64,000 nt of DNA from Hydractinia symbiolongicarpus (lineage: Eukaryota > Cnidaria > Hydrozoa > Anthoathecata > Hydractiniidae). Each line of letters begins with the position of its first letter. The first letter of the stretch is position 1. Positions 36,801-47,658 of this stretch are shown here, piece after piece. A program made the position numbers and the translations under genes. The notes beneath the pieces were generated by a model that was not told where the DNA came from, did not search any database, and worked only from the letters and a program-made list of their open reading frames with translations. The stretch covers positions 29,456,501-29,520,500 of the forward strand of contig NC_079879.1 of NCBI RefSeq assembly GCF_029227915.1. The letters run 5' to 3'.

Positions 36801-37943
36801 TCTTTGTATACATTCGACTATACGGGCTAAGACTGGGATTTACGGGAAATCGCGGGTTTTCGTTTGCCGGCGATTAAACCACTTTCATTAAGCGTCTCAT
36901 CAAAAATGAAAACATTTCTGAAAACTACAAGTCTCATCCGTTTTAGTGGTGAAAAAAAAATTTAAAAAATCGTTCGGGAAATGAGTTTACTCACAGGGTA
37001 CTTTCTTTGTATACATTCGACTATACGTGCCAAGCCCGGGATTTACGGGAAATCGCGGGTTTTCGTTTGCCGGCGATTAAACTTCTTTCATTAAGCTTCT
37101 CATCAAAAATGAAAACATTTTTGAAAACTACAAGTCTCATGCGTTTTAGTGGTGAAAAAATAATTTAAAAAATCGTTCGGGAAATCAGTTTACTCCCTGG
37201 GTACTTTCTTTGTATACTTTGGACTATACGGGCCGAGTCCGGGATTTACGGGAAATCGCAGGTTTTCGATTGCCGTCGATTAAACTTCTTTTATTTAGCG
37301 TCTCATCAAAAATGAAAACATTTTTGAAAACTGCAAGTCTCATCCGTTTTAGTGGTGAAAAAATAATTTAAGAAATCGTTCGGGAAATGAGTTTACTCAC
37401 AGGGTACTTTCTTTGTATACTTTTGACTATCAGGCCAAGCCGGGATTTACGGGAAATCGCAGGTTTTCGTTTGCCGGCGATTAAACTTCTTTTATTCAGC
37501 GTTTCATCAAAAATGAAAACATTTTTAAAAACTACAAGTCTTATGCGTTTTAGTGGTGAAAAAATAATTTAAAAAATCGTTCGGGAAATGAGTTTACTCC
37601 CTGGGTACTTTCTTTGTATACTTTTGACTATACGGGCCGAGTCCGGGATTTACGGGAAATCGCAGGTTTTCGTTTGCCGGCGATTAAACTTCTTTTATTC
37701 AGCGTCTAATCAAAAATAAAAACATTTTTGAAAACTACAAGTCCATGCGTTTTAGTGGTGAAAAAATAATTTAAAAAATCGTTCGGGAAATGAGTTTACT
37801 CCCTGGGTACTTTCTTTGTATACTTTTGACTATACGGGCCAAGCCCGGGATTTACGGGAAATCGCGGGTTTTTGTTTGCCGGCGATTAAACTTCTTTTAT
37901 TCAGCGTCTCATTAAAAATGAAAACATTTTTAAAAACTACAAG
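30803..37943 (+). repeat. 36-monomer higher-order repeat, copy 2 (35 monomers retained)
   Basis: This matches copy 1 at +7,296 bp from about 30,803 to 37,320 with very few substitutions, for example AAACCTCTTTTA at 34,040 for AAACTTCTTTTA, and ACACCCTGGG near 34,150 for ACTCCCTGGG. At about 37,320 one whole monomer is absent and the offset falls to 7,093 bp, which then holds to about 37,943. There copy 2 enters new order (GTCTTATGCG monomers) instead of returning to GTGCTGAAAA. Confidence 0.9.
37320..37321. other. Site of a precise one-monomer deletion
   Basis: After ATTTAGCGTCTCATC and AAAAATGAAAACA, this copy jumps straight to TTTTTGAAAACTGCAAG. Copy 1 (30,024-30,227) and the later 7-mer copy (near 38,536-38,738) have an intervening GGAAATAAG monomer. 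Exactly one monomer is missing with phase kept, as expected of unequal exchange within the conserved A/T-tract dyad region. The sequence identity there makes the exact breakpoint ambiguous. Confidence 0.8.
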
Positions 37944-39715
37944 TCTTATGCGTTTTAGTGGTGAAAAAATAATTTAAAAAATCTTTCTGGAAATGAGTTT
38001 ACTCACAGGGTATTTTCTTTGTATACATTCGACTATACGGGCCAAGCCCGGGATTTACGGGAAATCGCGGGTTTTTGTTTGCCGGCGATTAAACTTCTTT
38101 TATTCAGCGTCTCATTAAAAATGAAAACATTTTTAAAAACTACAAGTCTTATGCGTTTTAGTGGTGAAAAAATAATTTAAAAAATCTTTCTGGAAATGAG
38201 TTTACTCACAGGGTATTTTCTTTGTATACATTCGACTATACGGGCCAAGCCCGGGATTTACGGGAAATCGCGGGTTTTCGTTTGCCGGCGATTAAACTTC
38301 TTTCATTAAGCTTCTCATCAAAAATGAAAACATTTTTGAAAACTACAAGTCTCATGCGTTTTAGTGGTGAAAAAATAATTTAAAAAATCGTTCGGGAAAT
38401 GAGTTTACTCCCTGGGTACTTTCTTTGTATACTTTGGACTATACGGGCCGAGTCCGGGATTTACGGGAAATCGCAGGTTTTCGATTGCCGGCGATTAAAC
38501 TTCTTTTATTTAGCGTCTCATCAAAAATGAAAACAATTTTAAAAACTACAAGTCTCATGCATTTTAGTGGTGAAAAAATATTTTAAAAATTCGTTCGGGA
38601 AATAAGTTTACTCACTGGGTACTTTCCTTGTATACTTTTGACTATACGGGCTGAGTCCGGGATTTACGGGAAATCGCGGGTTTTCGTTTGCCGGCGATTA
38701 AACTTCTTATATTCAGCGTCTCATCAAAAATGAAAACATTTTTGAAAACTGCAAGTCTCATCCGTTTTAGTGGTGAAAAAATAATTTAAGAAATCGTTCG
38801 GGAAATGAGTTTACTCACAGGGTACTTTCTTTGTATACTTTTGACTATCAGGCCAAGCCGGGATTTACGGGAAATCGCAGGTTTTCGTTTGCCGGCGATT
38901 AAACTTCTTTTATTCAGCGTCTCATCAAAAATGAAAACATTTTTAAAAACTACAAGTCTTATGCGTTTTAGTGGTGAAAAAATAATTTAAAAAATCGTTC
39001 GGGAAATGAGTTTACTCCCTGGGTACTTTCTTTGTATACTTTTGACTATACGGGCCGAGTCCGGGATTTACGGGAAATCGCAGGTTTTCGTTTGCCGGCG
39101 ATTAAACTTCTTTTATTCAGCGTCTAATCAAAAATAAAAACATTTTTGAAAACTACAAGTCCATGCGTTTTAGTGGTGAAAAAATAATTTAAAAAATCGT
39201 TCGGGAAATGAGTTTACTCCCTGGGTACTTTCTTTGTATACTTTTGACTATACGGGCCAAGCCCGGGATTTACGGGAAATCGCGGGTTTTTGTTTGCCGG
39301 CGATTAAACTTCTTTTATTCAGCGTCTCATTAAAAATGAAAACATTTTTAAAAACTACAAGTCTTATGCGTTTTAGTGGTGAAAAAATAATTTAAAAAAT
39401 CTTTCTGGAAATGAGTTTACTCACAGGGTATTTTCTTTGTATACATTCGACTATACGGGCCAAGCCCGGGATTTACGGGAAATCGCGGGTTTTTGTTTGC
39501 CGGCGATTAAACTTCTTTTATTCAGCGTCTCATTAAAAATGAAAACATTTTTAAAAACTACAAGTCTTATGCGTTTTAGTGGTGAAAAAATAATTTAAAA
39601 AATCTTTCTGGAAATGAGTTTACTCACAGGGTATTTTCTTTGTATACATTCGACTATACGGGCCAAGCCCGGGATTTACGGGAAATCGCGGGTTTTCGTT
39701 TGCCGGCGATTAAAC
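37321..39715 (+). repeat. 7-monomer tandem HOR (1,418 bp)
   Basis: The GACTATCAGGCCAAGCCGGG monomer at about 37,427 recurs at about 38,845, 1,418 bp later. It is followed in both copies by GCGTCTAATC and two consecutive CAGGGTATTTTC monomers (38,009 and 38,214; 39,427 and 39,632). The copies part at about 38,297 and 39,715, where TTAAGCTTCTC is replaced by TTAAGCGTCTC. The upstream flank (37,081-37,320) matches 38,296-38,535 at 1,215 bp because of the one-monomer deletion. Confidence 0.83.
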
Positions 39716-39810
39716 CTCTTTCATTAAGCGTCTCATCAAAAATGAAAACATTTTTGAAAACTACAAGTCTCATGCGTTTTAGTGGTGAAAAAAAAATTTA
39801 AAAAATCGTT

Positions 39811-41027
39811 CGGGAATTGAGTTTACTCCCTGGGTACTTTCTTTGTATACTTTTGACTATACGGGCCGAGTCCGGAATTTACGGAAAATCGCAGGTTTTC
39901 GTTTGCCGGCGATTAAACTTCTTTTATTCAGCGTCTCATTAGAAATGAAAACATTTTTGAAAACTACAAGTCTCATGCGTTTTAGTGGTGAAAAAATAAT
40001 TTAAAAATTCGTTCGGGAAATGAGTTTACTCACTGGGTACTTTCCTTGTATACTTTTGACTATACGGGCCGAGTCCGGGATTTACAAGAAATCACGGGTT
40101 TTCGTTTGCCGGCGATTAAACATCTTTTATTCAGCGTCTCATCAAAAATGAAAACATTTTTAAAAACTATAAGTCTCATGGGCTTTAGTGGTGAAATAAT
40201 AATTTACAAAATCGTTTGGGAAATGAGTTTACTCCCTGGGTACTTTCTTTGTATACTTTTGACTATACGGGCCGAGTCCAGGATTTACGGGAAATCGCAG
40301 GTTTTCGTTTGCCGGCGATTAAACTTCTTTTATTCAGCGTCTAATCAAAAATAGAAACATTTTTGCAAACTACAAGTCCATGCGTTTTAGTGGTGAAAAA
40401 ATAATTTAAAAAATCGTTCGGGAATTGAGTTTACTCCCTGGGTACTTTCTTTGTATACTTTTGACTATACGGGCCGAGTCCGGAATTTACGGAAAATCGC
40501 AGGTTTTCGTTTGCCGGCGATTAAACTTCTTTTATTCAGCGTCTCATTAGAAATGAGAACATTTTTGAAAACTACAAGTCTCATGCGTTTTAGTGGTGAA
40601 AAAATAATTTAAAAATTCGTTCGGGAAATGAGTTTACTCACTGGGTACTTTCCTTGTATACTTTTGACTATACGGGCCGAGTCCGGGATTTACAAGAAAT
40701 CACGGGTTTTCGTTTGCCGGCGATTAAACATCTTTTATTCAGCGTCTCATCAAAAATGAAAACATTTTTAAAAACTATAAGTCTCATGGGCTTTAGTGGT
40801 GAAATAATAATTTACAAAATCGTTTGGGAAATGAGTTTACTCCCTGGGTACTTTCTTTGTATACTTTTGACTATACGGGCCGAGTCCAGGATTTACGGGA
40901 AATCGCAGGTTTTCGTTTGCCGGCGATTAAACTTCTTTTATTCAGCGTCTAATCAAAAATAGAAACATTTTTGCAAACTACAAGTCCATGCGTTTTAGTG
41001 GTGAAAAAATAATTTAAAAAATCGTTC
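39811..41027 (+). repeat. 3-monomer tandem duplication (608 bp)
   Basis: CGGGAATTGAG at 39,811 and 40,419, then ACAAGAAATCACGGG, then AATAATTTACAAAATCG and AAAATAGAAACATTTTTGC follow in the same order 608 bp apart. The AATTTACAAAATCG substitution removes the usual in-frame TAA, giving artefactual 102-codon readings in both copies. The same trimer without the last member recurs at 43,44x-44,05x. Confidence 0.82.
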
Positions 41028-43623
41028 GGCAAATGAGTTTACTCCCTGGGTACTTTCTTTGTATACTTTTGACTATACGGGCCAAGCCCGGGATTTACGG
41101 GAAATCGCGGGTTTTTGTTTGCCGGCGATTAAACTTCTTTTATTCATCGTCTCATCAAAAATGAAAACATTTTTGAAAACTGCAAGTCTCATCCGTTTTA
41201 GTGGTGAAAAAATAATTTAAGAAATCGTTCGGGAAATGAGTTTACTCACAGGGTACTTTCTTTGTATACTTTTGACTATACGGGCCAAGCCCGGGATTTA
41301 CGGGAAATCGCGGGTTTTTGTTTGCCGGCGATTAAACTTCTTTTATTCATCGTCTCATCAAAAATGAAAACATTTTTGAAAACTGCAAGTCTCATCCGTT
41401 TTAGTGGTGAAAAAATAATTTAAGAAATCGTTCGGGAAATGAGTTTACTCACAGGGTACTTTCTTTGTCTACTTTTGACTATACGGGCCAAGCCAGGATT
41501 TACGGGAAATCGCGGGTTTTCGTTTGCCGGCGATTAAACTTCTTTTATTCAGCGTCTCATCAAAAATGAAAACATTTTTAAAAACTACAAGTCTTATGCG
41601 TTTTAGTGGTGAAAAAATAATTTAAAAAATCGTTCTGGAAATGAGTTTACTCCCTGGGTACTTTCTTTGTATACTTTTGACTATACGGGCCGAGTCCGGG
41701 ATTTACGGGAAATCGCAGGTTTTCGTTTGCCGGCGATTAAACTTCTTTTATTCAGCGTCTAATCAAAAATAGAAACATTTTTGCAAACTACAAGTCCATG
41801 CGTTTTAGTGGTGAAAAAATAATTTAAAAAATCGTTCGGCAAATGAGTTTACTCCCTGGGTACTTTCTTTGTATACTTTTGACTATACGGGCCAAGCCCG
41901 GGATTTACGGGAAATCGCAGGTTTTCGTTTGCCGGCGATTAAACTTCTTTTATTCAGCGTCTAATCAAAAATAGAAACATTTTTGCAAACTACAAGTCCA
42001 TGCGTTTTAGTGGTGAAAAAATAATTTAAAAAATCGTTCGGCAAATGAGTTTACTCCCTGGGTACTTTCTTTGTATACTTTTGACTATACGGGCCAAGCC
42101 CGGGATTTACGGGAAATCGCGGGTTTTTGTTTGCCGGCGATTAAACTTCTTTTATTCAGCGTCTCATTAAAAATGAAAACATTTTTAAAAACTACAAGTC
42201 TTATGCGTTTTAGTGGTGAAAAAATAACTTAAAAAATCTTTCTGGAAATGAGTTTACTCACAGGGTATTTTCTTTGTATACATTCGACTATACGGGCCAA
42301 GCCCGGGATTTACGGGAAATCGCGGGTTTTCGTTTGCCGGCGATTAAACCTCTTTCATTAAGCGTCTCATCAAAAATGAAAACATTTTTGAAAACTACAA
42401 GTCTCATGCGTTTTAGTGGTGAAAAAAAAATTTAAAAAATCGTTCGGGAAATGAGTTTACTCCCTGGGTACTTTCTTTGTATACTTTTGACTATACGGGC
42501 CGAGTCCGGAATTTACGGAAAATCGCAGGTTTTCGTTTGCCGGCGATTAAACTTCTTTTATTCAGCGTCTCATTAGAAATGAAAACATTTTTGAAAACTA
42601 CAAGTCTCATCCGTTTTAGTGGTGAAAAAATAATTTAAGAAATCGTTCGGGAAATGAGTTTACTCACAGGGTACTTTCTTTGTATACTTTTGACTATACG
42701 GGCCAAGCCAGGATTTACGGGAAATCGCGGGTTTTCGTTTGCCGGCGATTAAACTTCTTTTATTCAGCGTCTCATCAAAAATGAAAACATTTTTAAAAAC
42801 TACAAGTCTTATGCGTTTTAGTGGTGAAAAAATAATTTAAAAAATCGTTCTGGAAATGAGTTTACTCCCTGGGTACTTTCTTTGTATACTTTTGACTATA
42901 CGGGCCGAGTCCGGGATTTACGGGAAATCGCAGGTTTTCGTTTGCCGGCGATTAAACTTCTTTTATTCAGCGTCTAATCAAAAATAGAAACATTTTTGCA
43001 AACTACAAGTCCATGCGTTTTAGTGGTGAAAAAATAATTTAAAAAATCGTTCGGCAAATGAGTTTACTCCCTGGGTACTTTCTTTGTATACTTTTGACTA
43101 TACGGGCCAAGCCCGGGATTTACGGGAAATCGCGGGTTTTTGTTTGCCGGCGATTAAACTTCTTTTATTCAGCGTCTCATTAAAAATGAAAACATTTTTA
43201 AAAACTACAAGTCTTATGCGTTTTAGTGGTGAAAAAATAACTTAAAAAATCTTTCTGGAAATGAGTTTACTCACAGGGTATTTTCTTTGTATACATTCGA
43301 CTATACGGGCCAAGCCCGGGATTTACGGGAAATCGCGGGTTTTCGTTTGCCGGCGATTAAACCTCTTTCATTAAGCGTCTCATCAAAAATGAAAACATTT
43401 TTGAAAACTACAAGTCTCATGCGTTTTAGTGGTGAAAAAAAAATTTAAAAAATCGTTCGGGAAATGAGTTTACTCCCTGGGTACTTTCTTTGTATACTTT
43501 TGACTATACGGGCCGAGTCCGGAATTTACGGAAAATCGCAGGTTTTCGTTTGCCGGCGATTAAACTTCTTTTATTCAGCGTCTCATTAGAAATGAAAACA
43601 TTTTTGAAAACTACAAGTCTCAT
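41028..43623 (+). repeat. Mixed satellite segment with a 5-monomer duplication (1,013 bp)
   Basis: Two adjacent TTCATCGTCTCATC monomers (41,145; 41,348) open the segment. From about 41,905 the order repeats at +1,013 bp: AAAATAGAAACATTTTTGC 41,970/42,983, AAAATAACTTAAAAAATC 42,221/43,234, CAGGGTATTTTC, then CCGGAATTTACGGAAAATC. The copies part at about 42,610 and 43,623 (ATCCGTTTTAG versus ATGCGTTTTAG). Confidence 0.75.
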
Positions 43624-44871
43624 GCGTTTTAGTGGTGAAAAAATAATTTAAAAATTCGTTCGGGAAATGAGTTTACTCACTGGGTACTTTCCTTGTATAC
43701 TTTTGACTATACGGGCCGAGTCCGGGATTTACAAGAAATCACGGGTTTTCGTTTGCCGGCGATTAAACATCTTTTATTCAGCGTCTCATCAAAAATGCAA
43801 ACATTTTTAAAAACTATAAGTCTCATGGGCTTTAGTGGTGAAATAATAATTTACAAAATCGTTTGGGAAATGAGTTTACTCCCTGGGTACTTTCTTTGTA
43901 TACTTTTGACTATACGGGCCGAGTCCAGGATTTACGGGAAATCGCAGGTTTTCGTTTGCCGGCGATTAAACATCTTTTATTCAGCGTCTCATCAAAAATG
44001 AAAACATTTTTAAAAACTATAAGTCTCATGGGCTTTAGTGGTGAAATAATAATTTAAAAAATCGTTTGGGAAATGAGTTTACTCCCTGGGTACTTTCTTT
44101 GTATACTTTTGACTATACGGGCCGAGTCCAGGATTTACGGGAAATCGCAGGTTTTCGTTTGCCGGCGATTAAACTTCTTTTATTCAGCGTCTCATTAAAA
44201 ATGAAAACATTTTTATAAACTCCAAGTCTCATTCGTTTTAGTGGTGAAAAAATAATTTAAAAAATCGTTCGGGAAATGAGTTTACTCCCTGGGTACTTTC
44301 TTTGTATACTTTTGACTATACGGGCCAAGCCGTGATTTACGGGAAATCGCGGGTTTTCGTTTGCCGGCGATTAAACATCTTTTATTCAGCGTCTCATCAA
44401 AAATTAAAACATTTTTAAAAACTATAAGTCTCATGCGTTTTAGTGGTGAAAAAATAGTTTAAAAATTCGTTCGGGAAATAAGTTTACTCACTGGGTACTT
44501 TCCTTGTATACTTTTGACTATACGGGCTGAGTCCGGGATTTACGGGAAATCGCGGGTTTTCGTTTGCCGGCGATTAAACTTCTTATATTCATCGTCTTAT
44601 CAAAAATGAAAACATTTTTGAAAACTGCAAGTCTCATCCGTTTTAGTGGTGAAAAAATAATTTAAGAAATCGTTCGGGAAATGAGTTTACTCACAGGGTA
44701 CTTTCTTTGTATACTTTTGACTATACGGGCCAAGCCGGGATTTACGGGAAATCGCGGGTTTTCGTTTGCCGGCGATTAAACTTCTTTTATTCAGCGTCTC
44801 ATCAAAAATGAAAACATTTTTAAAAACTACAAGTCTTATGCGTTTTAGTGGTGAAAAAATAATTTAAAAAA
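43440..44871 (+). repeat. Left arm of the inverted duplication next to the hinge
   Basis: Read on the + strand, this segment has the same monomer order and diagnostic variants as the - strand of 45.62-47.66 kb: CCGGAATTTACGGAAAATC, ACAAGAAATCACGGG, AATTTACAAAATCG, a CCAAGCCG core with one base missing, GGAAATAAG with GGGCTGAGTCC, ATTCATCGTC, and ATCCGTTTTAG with TTTAAGAAATCG. Over most of it, position x pairs with 91,098 - x; for example GGAAATAAG at 44,475-44,482 pairs with its complement at 46,616-46,623. The last part (about 44,570-44,871) pairs better with 90,491 - x. Confidence 0.82.
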
Positions 44872-45619
44872 TCGTTCTGGAAATGAGTTTACTCCCTGGG
44901 TACTTTCTTTGTATACTTTGGACTATACGGGCCGAGTCCGGGATTTACGGGAAATCGCAGGTTTTCGATTGCCGGCGATTAAACTTCTTTTATTTAGCGT
45001 CTCATCAAAAATAAAAACATTTTTGCAAACTACAAGTCCATGCGTTTTAGTGGTGAAAAAATAATTTAAAAAATCGTTCGGGAAATGAGTTTACTCCCTG
45101 GGTACTTTCTTTGTATACCTTTGACTATACGGGCTAAGCCCGGGATTTACGGGAAATCGCGGGTTTTTGTTTGCCGGCGATTAAACTTCTTTTATTCAGC
45201 GTCTCATTAAAAATGAAAACATTTTTAAAAACTACAAGTCTTATGCGTTTTAGTGGTGAAAAAATAGTTTAAAAAATCTTTCTGGAAATGAGTTTACTCA
45301 CAGGGTATTTTCTTTGTATACATTCGACTATACGGGCCAAGCCCGGGATTTACGGGAAATCGCGGGTTTTTGTTTGCCGGCGATTAAACCTCTTTCATTA
45401 AGCGTCTCATCAAAAATGAAAACATTTTTGAAAACTACAAGTCTCATGCGTTTTAGTGGTGAAAAAAAAATTTAAAAAATCGTTCGGGAAATGAGTTTAC
45501 TCCCTGGGTACTTTCTTTGTATACTTTTGACTATACGGGCCGAGTCCGGAATTTACGGAAAATCGCAGGTTTTCGTTTGCCGGCGATTAAACTTCTTTTA
45601 TTCAGCGTCTCATTAGAAA
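44872..45619 (+). repeat. Unpaired spacer at the inversion hinge (about 748 bp)
   Basis: These forward-orientation monomers (TTTGGACTATAC, TATACCTTTGAC, AAAATAGTTTAAAAAATC, CAGGGTATTTTC, CCGGAATTTACGG) extend past the last base that has an inverted partner immediately across the junction. The partner arm starts at 45,620 as the complement of sequence ending near 44,871. A loop of this size would be left by fold-back copying from a broken end (inference). Confidence 0.65.
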
Positions 45620-45620
45620 T
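45619..45620. other. Orientation-switch junction between the two satellite arms
   Basis: Forward-arm sequence CTCATTAGAAAT runs to 45,620, where a forward monomer would continue GAAAAC. Instead the sequence follows a reverse-arm monomer (ATTTTTTAAATTATTTTTTC) from 45,619. The two readings share only AT at 45,619-45,620, so the join is blunt or uses 2 bp of microhomology. There is no inserted filler, target-site duplication or mobile-element end. The two arms also meet out of phase: the forward monomer is cut near monomer position 135 and the reverse one near position 198. This looks like end joining or template switching rather than homologous exchange (inference). A misassembly cannot be excluded from sequence alone. 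Confidence 0.9.
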
Positions 45621-47658
45621 TTTTTAAATTATTTTTTCACCACTAAAACGCATAAGACTTGTAGTTTTTAAAAATGTTTTCATTTTTGATGAGACGCTGA
45701 ACAAAAGAAGTTTAATCGCCGGCAAACGAAAACCCGCGATTTCCCGTAAATCCCGGCTTGGCCCGTATAGTCAAAAGTATACAAAGAAAGTACCCTGTGA
45801 GTAAACTCATTTCCCGAACGATTTCTTAAATTATTTTTTCACCACTAAAACGGATGAGACTTGCAGTTTTCAAAAATGTTTTCATTTTTGATGAGACGAT
45901 GAATATAAGAAGTTTAATCGCCGGCAAACGAAAACCCGCGATTTCCCGTAAATCCCGGACTCAGCCCGTATAGTCAAAAGTATACAAGGAAAGTACCCAG
46001 TGAGTAAACTTATTTCCCGAACGAATTTTTAAATTATTTTTTCACCACTAAAACGCATGAGACTTATAGTTTTTAAAAATGTTTTCATTTTTGATGAGAC
46101 GCTGAATAAAAGATGTTTAATCGCCGGCAAACGAAAACAAGCGATTTCCCGTAAATCCCGGCTTGGCCCGTATAGTCAAAAGTATACAAAGAAAGTACCC
46201 AGGGAGTAAACTCATTTCCCGAACGATTTTTTAAATTATTTTTTCACCACTAAAACGCATGAGACTTGTAGTTTTTAAAAATGTTTTCATTTTTGATGAG
46301 ACGCTGAATAAAAGAAGTTTAATCGCCGGCAAACGAAAACCCGCGATTTCCCGTAAATCCCGGCTTGGCCCGTATAGTCAAAAGTATACAAAGAAAGTAC
46401 CCTGTGAGTAAACTCATTTCCCGAACGATTTCTTAAATTATTTTTTCACCACTAAAACGGATGAGACTTGCAGTTTTCAAAAATGTTTTCATTTTTGATG
46501 AGACGATGAATATAAGAGGTTTAATCGCCGGCAAACGAAAACCCGTGATTTCCTGTAAATCCCGGACTCAGCCCGTATAGTCAAAAGTATACAAGGAAAG
46601 TACCCAGTGAGTAAACTTATTTCCCGAACGAATTTTTAAATTATTTTTTCACCACTAAAACGCATGAGACTTATAGTTTTTAAAAATGTTTTCATTTTTG
46701 ATGAGACGCTGAATAAAAGATGTTTAATCGCCGGCAAACGAAAACCCGCGATTTCCCGTAAATCCCGGCTTGGCCCGTATAGTCAAAAGTATACAAAGAA
46801 AGTACCCAGGGAGTAAACTCATTTCCCGAACGATTTTTTAAATTATTTTTTCACCACTAAAACGCATGAGACTTGTAGTTTATAAAAATGTTTTCATTTT
46901 TAATGAGACGCTGAATAAAAGAAGTTTAATCGCCGGCAAACGAAAACCTGCGATTTCCCGTAAATCCTGGACTCGGCCCGTATAGTCAAAAGTATACAAA
47001 GAAAGTACCCAGGGAGTAAACTCATTTCCCAAACGATTTTTTAAATTATTATTTCACCACTAAAGCCCATGAGACTTATAGTTTTTAAAAATGTTTTCAT
47101 TTTTGATGAGACGCTGAATAAAAGATGTTTAATCGCCGGCAAACGAAAACCTGCGATTTCCCGTAAATCCTGGACTCGGCCCGTATAGTCAAAAGTATAC
47201 AAAGAAAGTACCCAGGGAGTAAACTCATTTCCCAAACGATTTTGTAAATTATTATTTCACCACTAAAGCCCATGAGACTTATAGTTTTTAAAAATGTTTT
47301 CATTTTTGATGAGACGCTGAATAAAAGATGTTTAATCGCCGGCAAACGAAAACCCGTGATTTCTTGTAAATCCCGGACTCGGCCCGTATAGTCAAAAGTA
47401 TACAAGGAAAGTACCCAGTGAGTAAACTCATTTCCCGAACGAATTTTTAAATTATTTTTTCACCACTAAAACGCATGAGACTTGTAGTTTTCAAAAATGT
47501 TTTCATTTCTAATGAGACGCTGAATAAAAGAAGTTTAATCGCCGGCAAACGAAAACCTGCGATTTTCCGTAAATTCCGGACTCGGCCCGTATAGTCAAAA
47601 GTATACAAAGAAAGTACCCAGGGAGTAAACTCATTTCCCGAACGATTTTTTAAATTAT
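45620..47658 (-). repeat. Right arm of the inverted duplication, with a local 3-monomer duplication
   Basis: On the - strand this reads as a copy of 43.44-44.87 kb. Immediately next to the junction, the trimer GGAAATAAG / CTCACAGGG with CCAAGCCGGG / CCAAGCCGGG is present twice, 607 bp apart (CTTATT at 46,009 and 46,616), whereas the left arm has it once. Small differences from the left arm include CCAAGCCGGG for CCAAGCCGTG and a GAACAAAAG variant at about 45,709. The arms diverge beyond 47,658, where this side has GATTAGACGC. Confidence 0.8.

Larger units (their letters stand above)
1..45620 (+). repeat. Satellite array, about 203 bp monomer, forward-orientation arm
   Basis: About 225 head-to-tail monomers fill this stretch without interruption. 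The anchor GGGAAATGAGTTTACT recurs every 202-203 bp (for example near 505, 912, 1,113), and GTATAC and GCCGGC occur about once per monomer. Monomers differ by scattered substitutions and 1-2 bp indels that define recognisable subtypes: CTCCCTGGG, CTCACAGGG with TATACATTCGAC, CTCACTGGG with TTTCCTTG, and a GGGCTTTAGTGG type. No unique sequence, transposon or gene-like segment breaks the array. The pattern is typical of eukaryotic heterochromatic satellite (inference); the family is not one I recognise. The array continues beyond the left edge of the window. Confidence 0.98.

Noticed and set aside
45605-45640. Transposon insertion or terminal inverted repeat at the orientation switch
   Set aside because: Both sides of the switch are ordinary monomer sequence at different phases, with no non-satellite bases, no target-site duplication and no element body.
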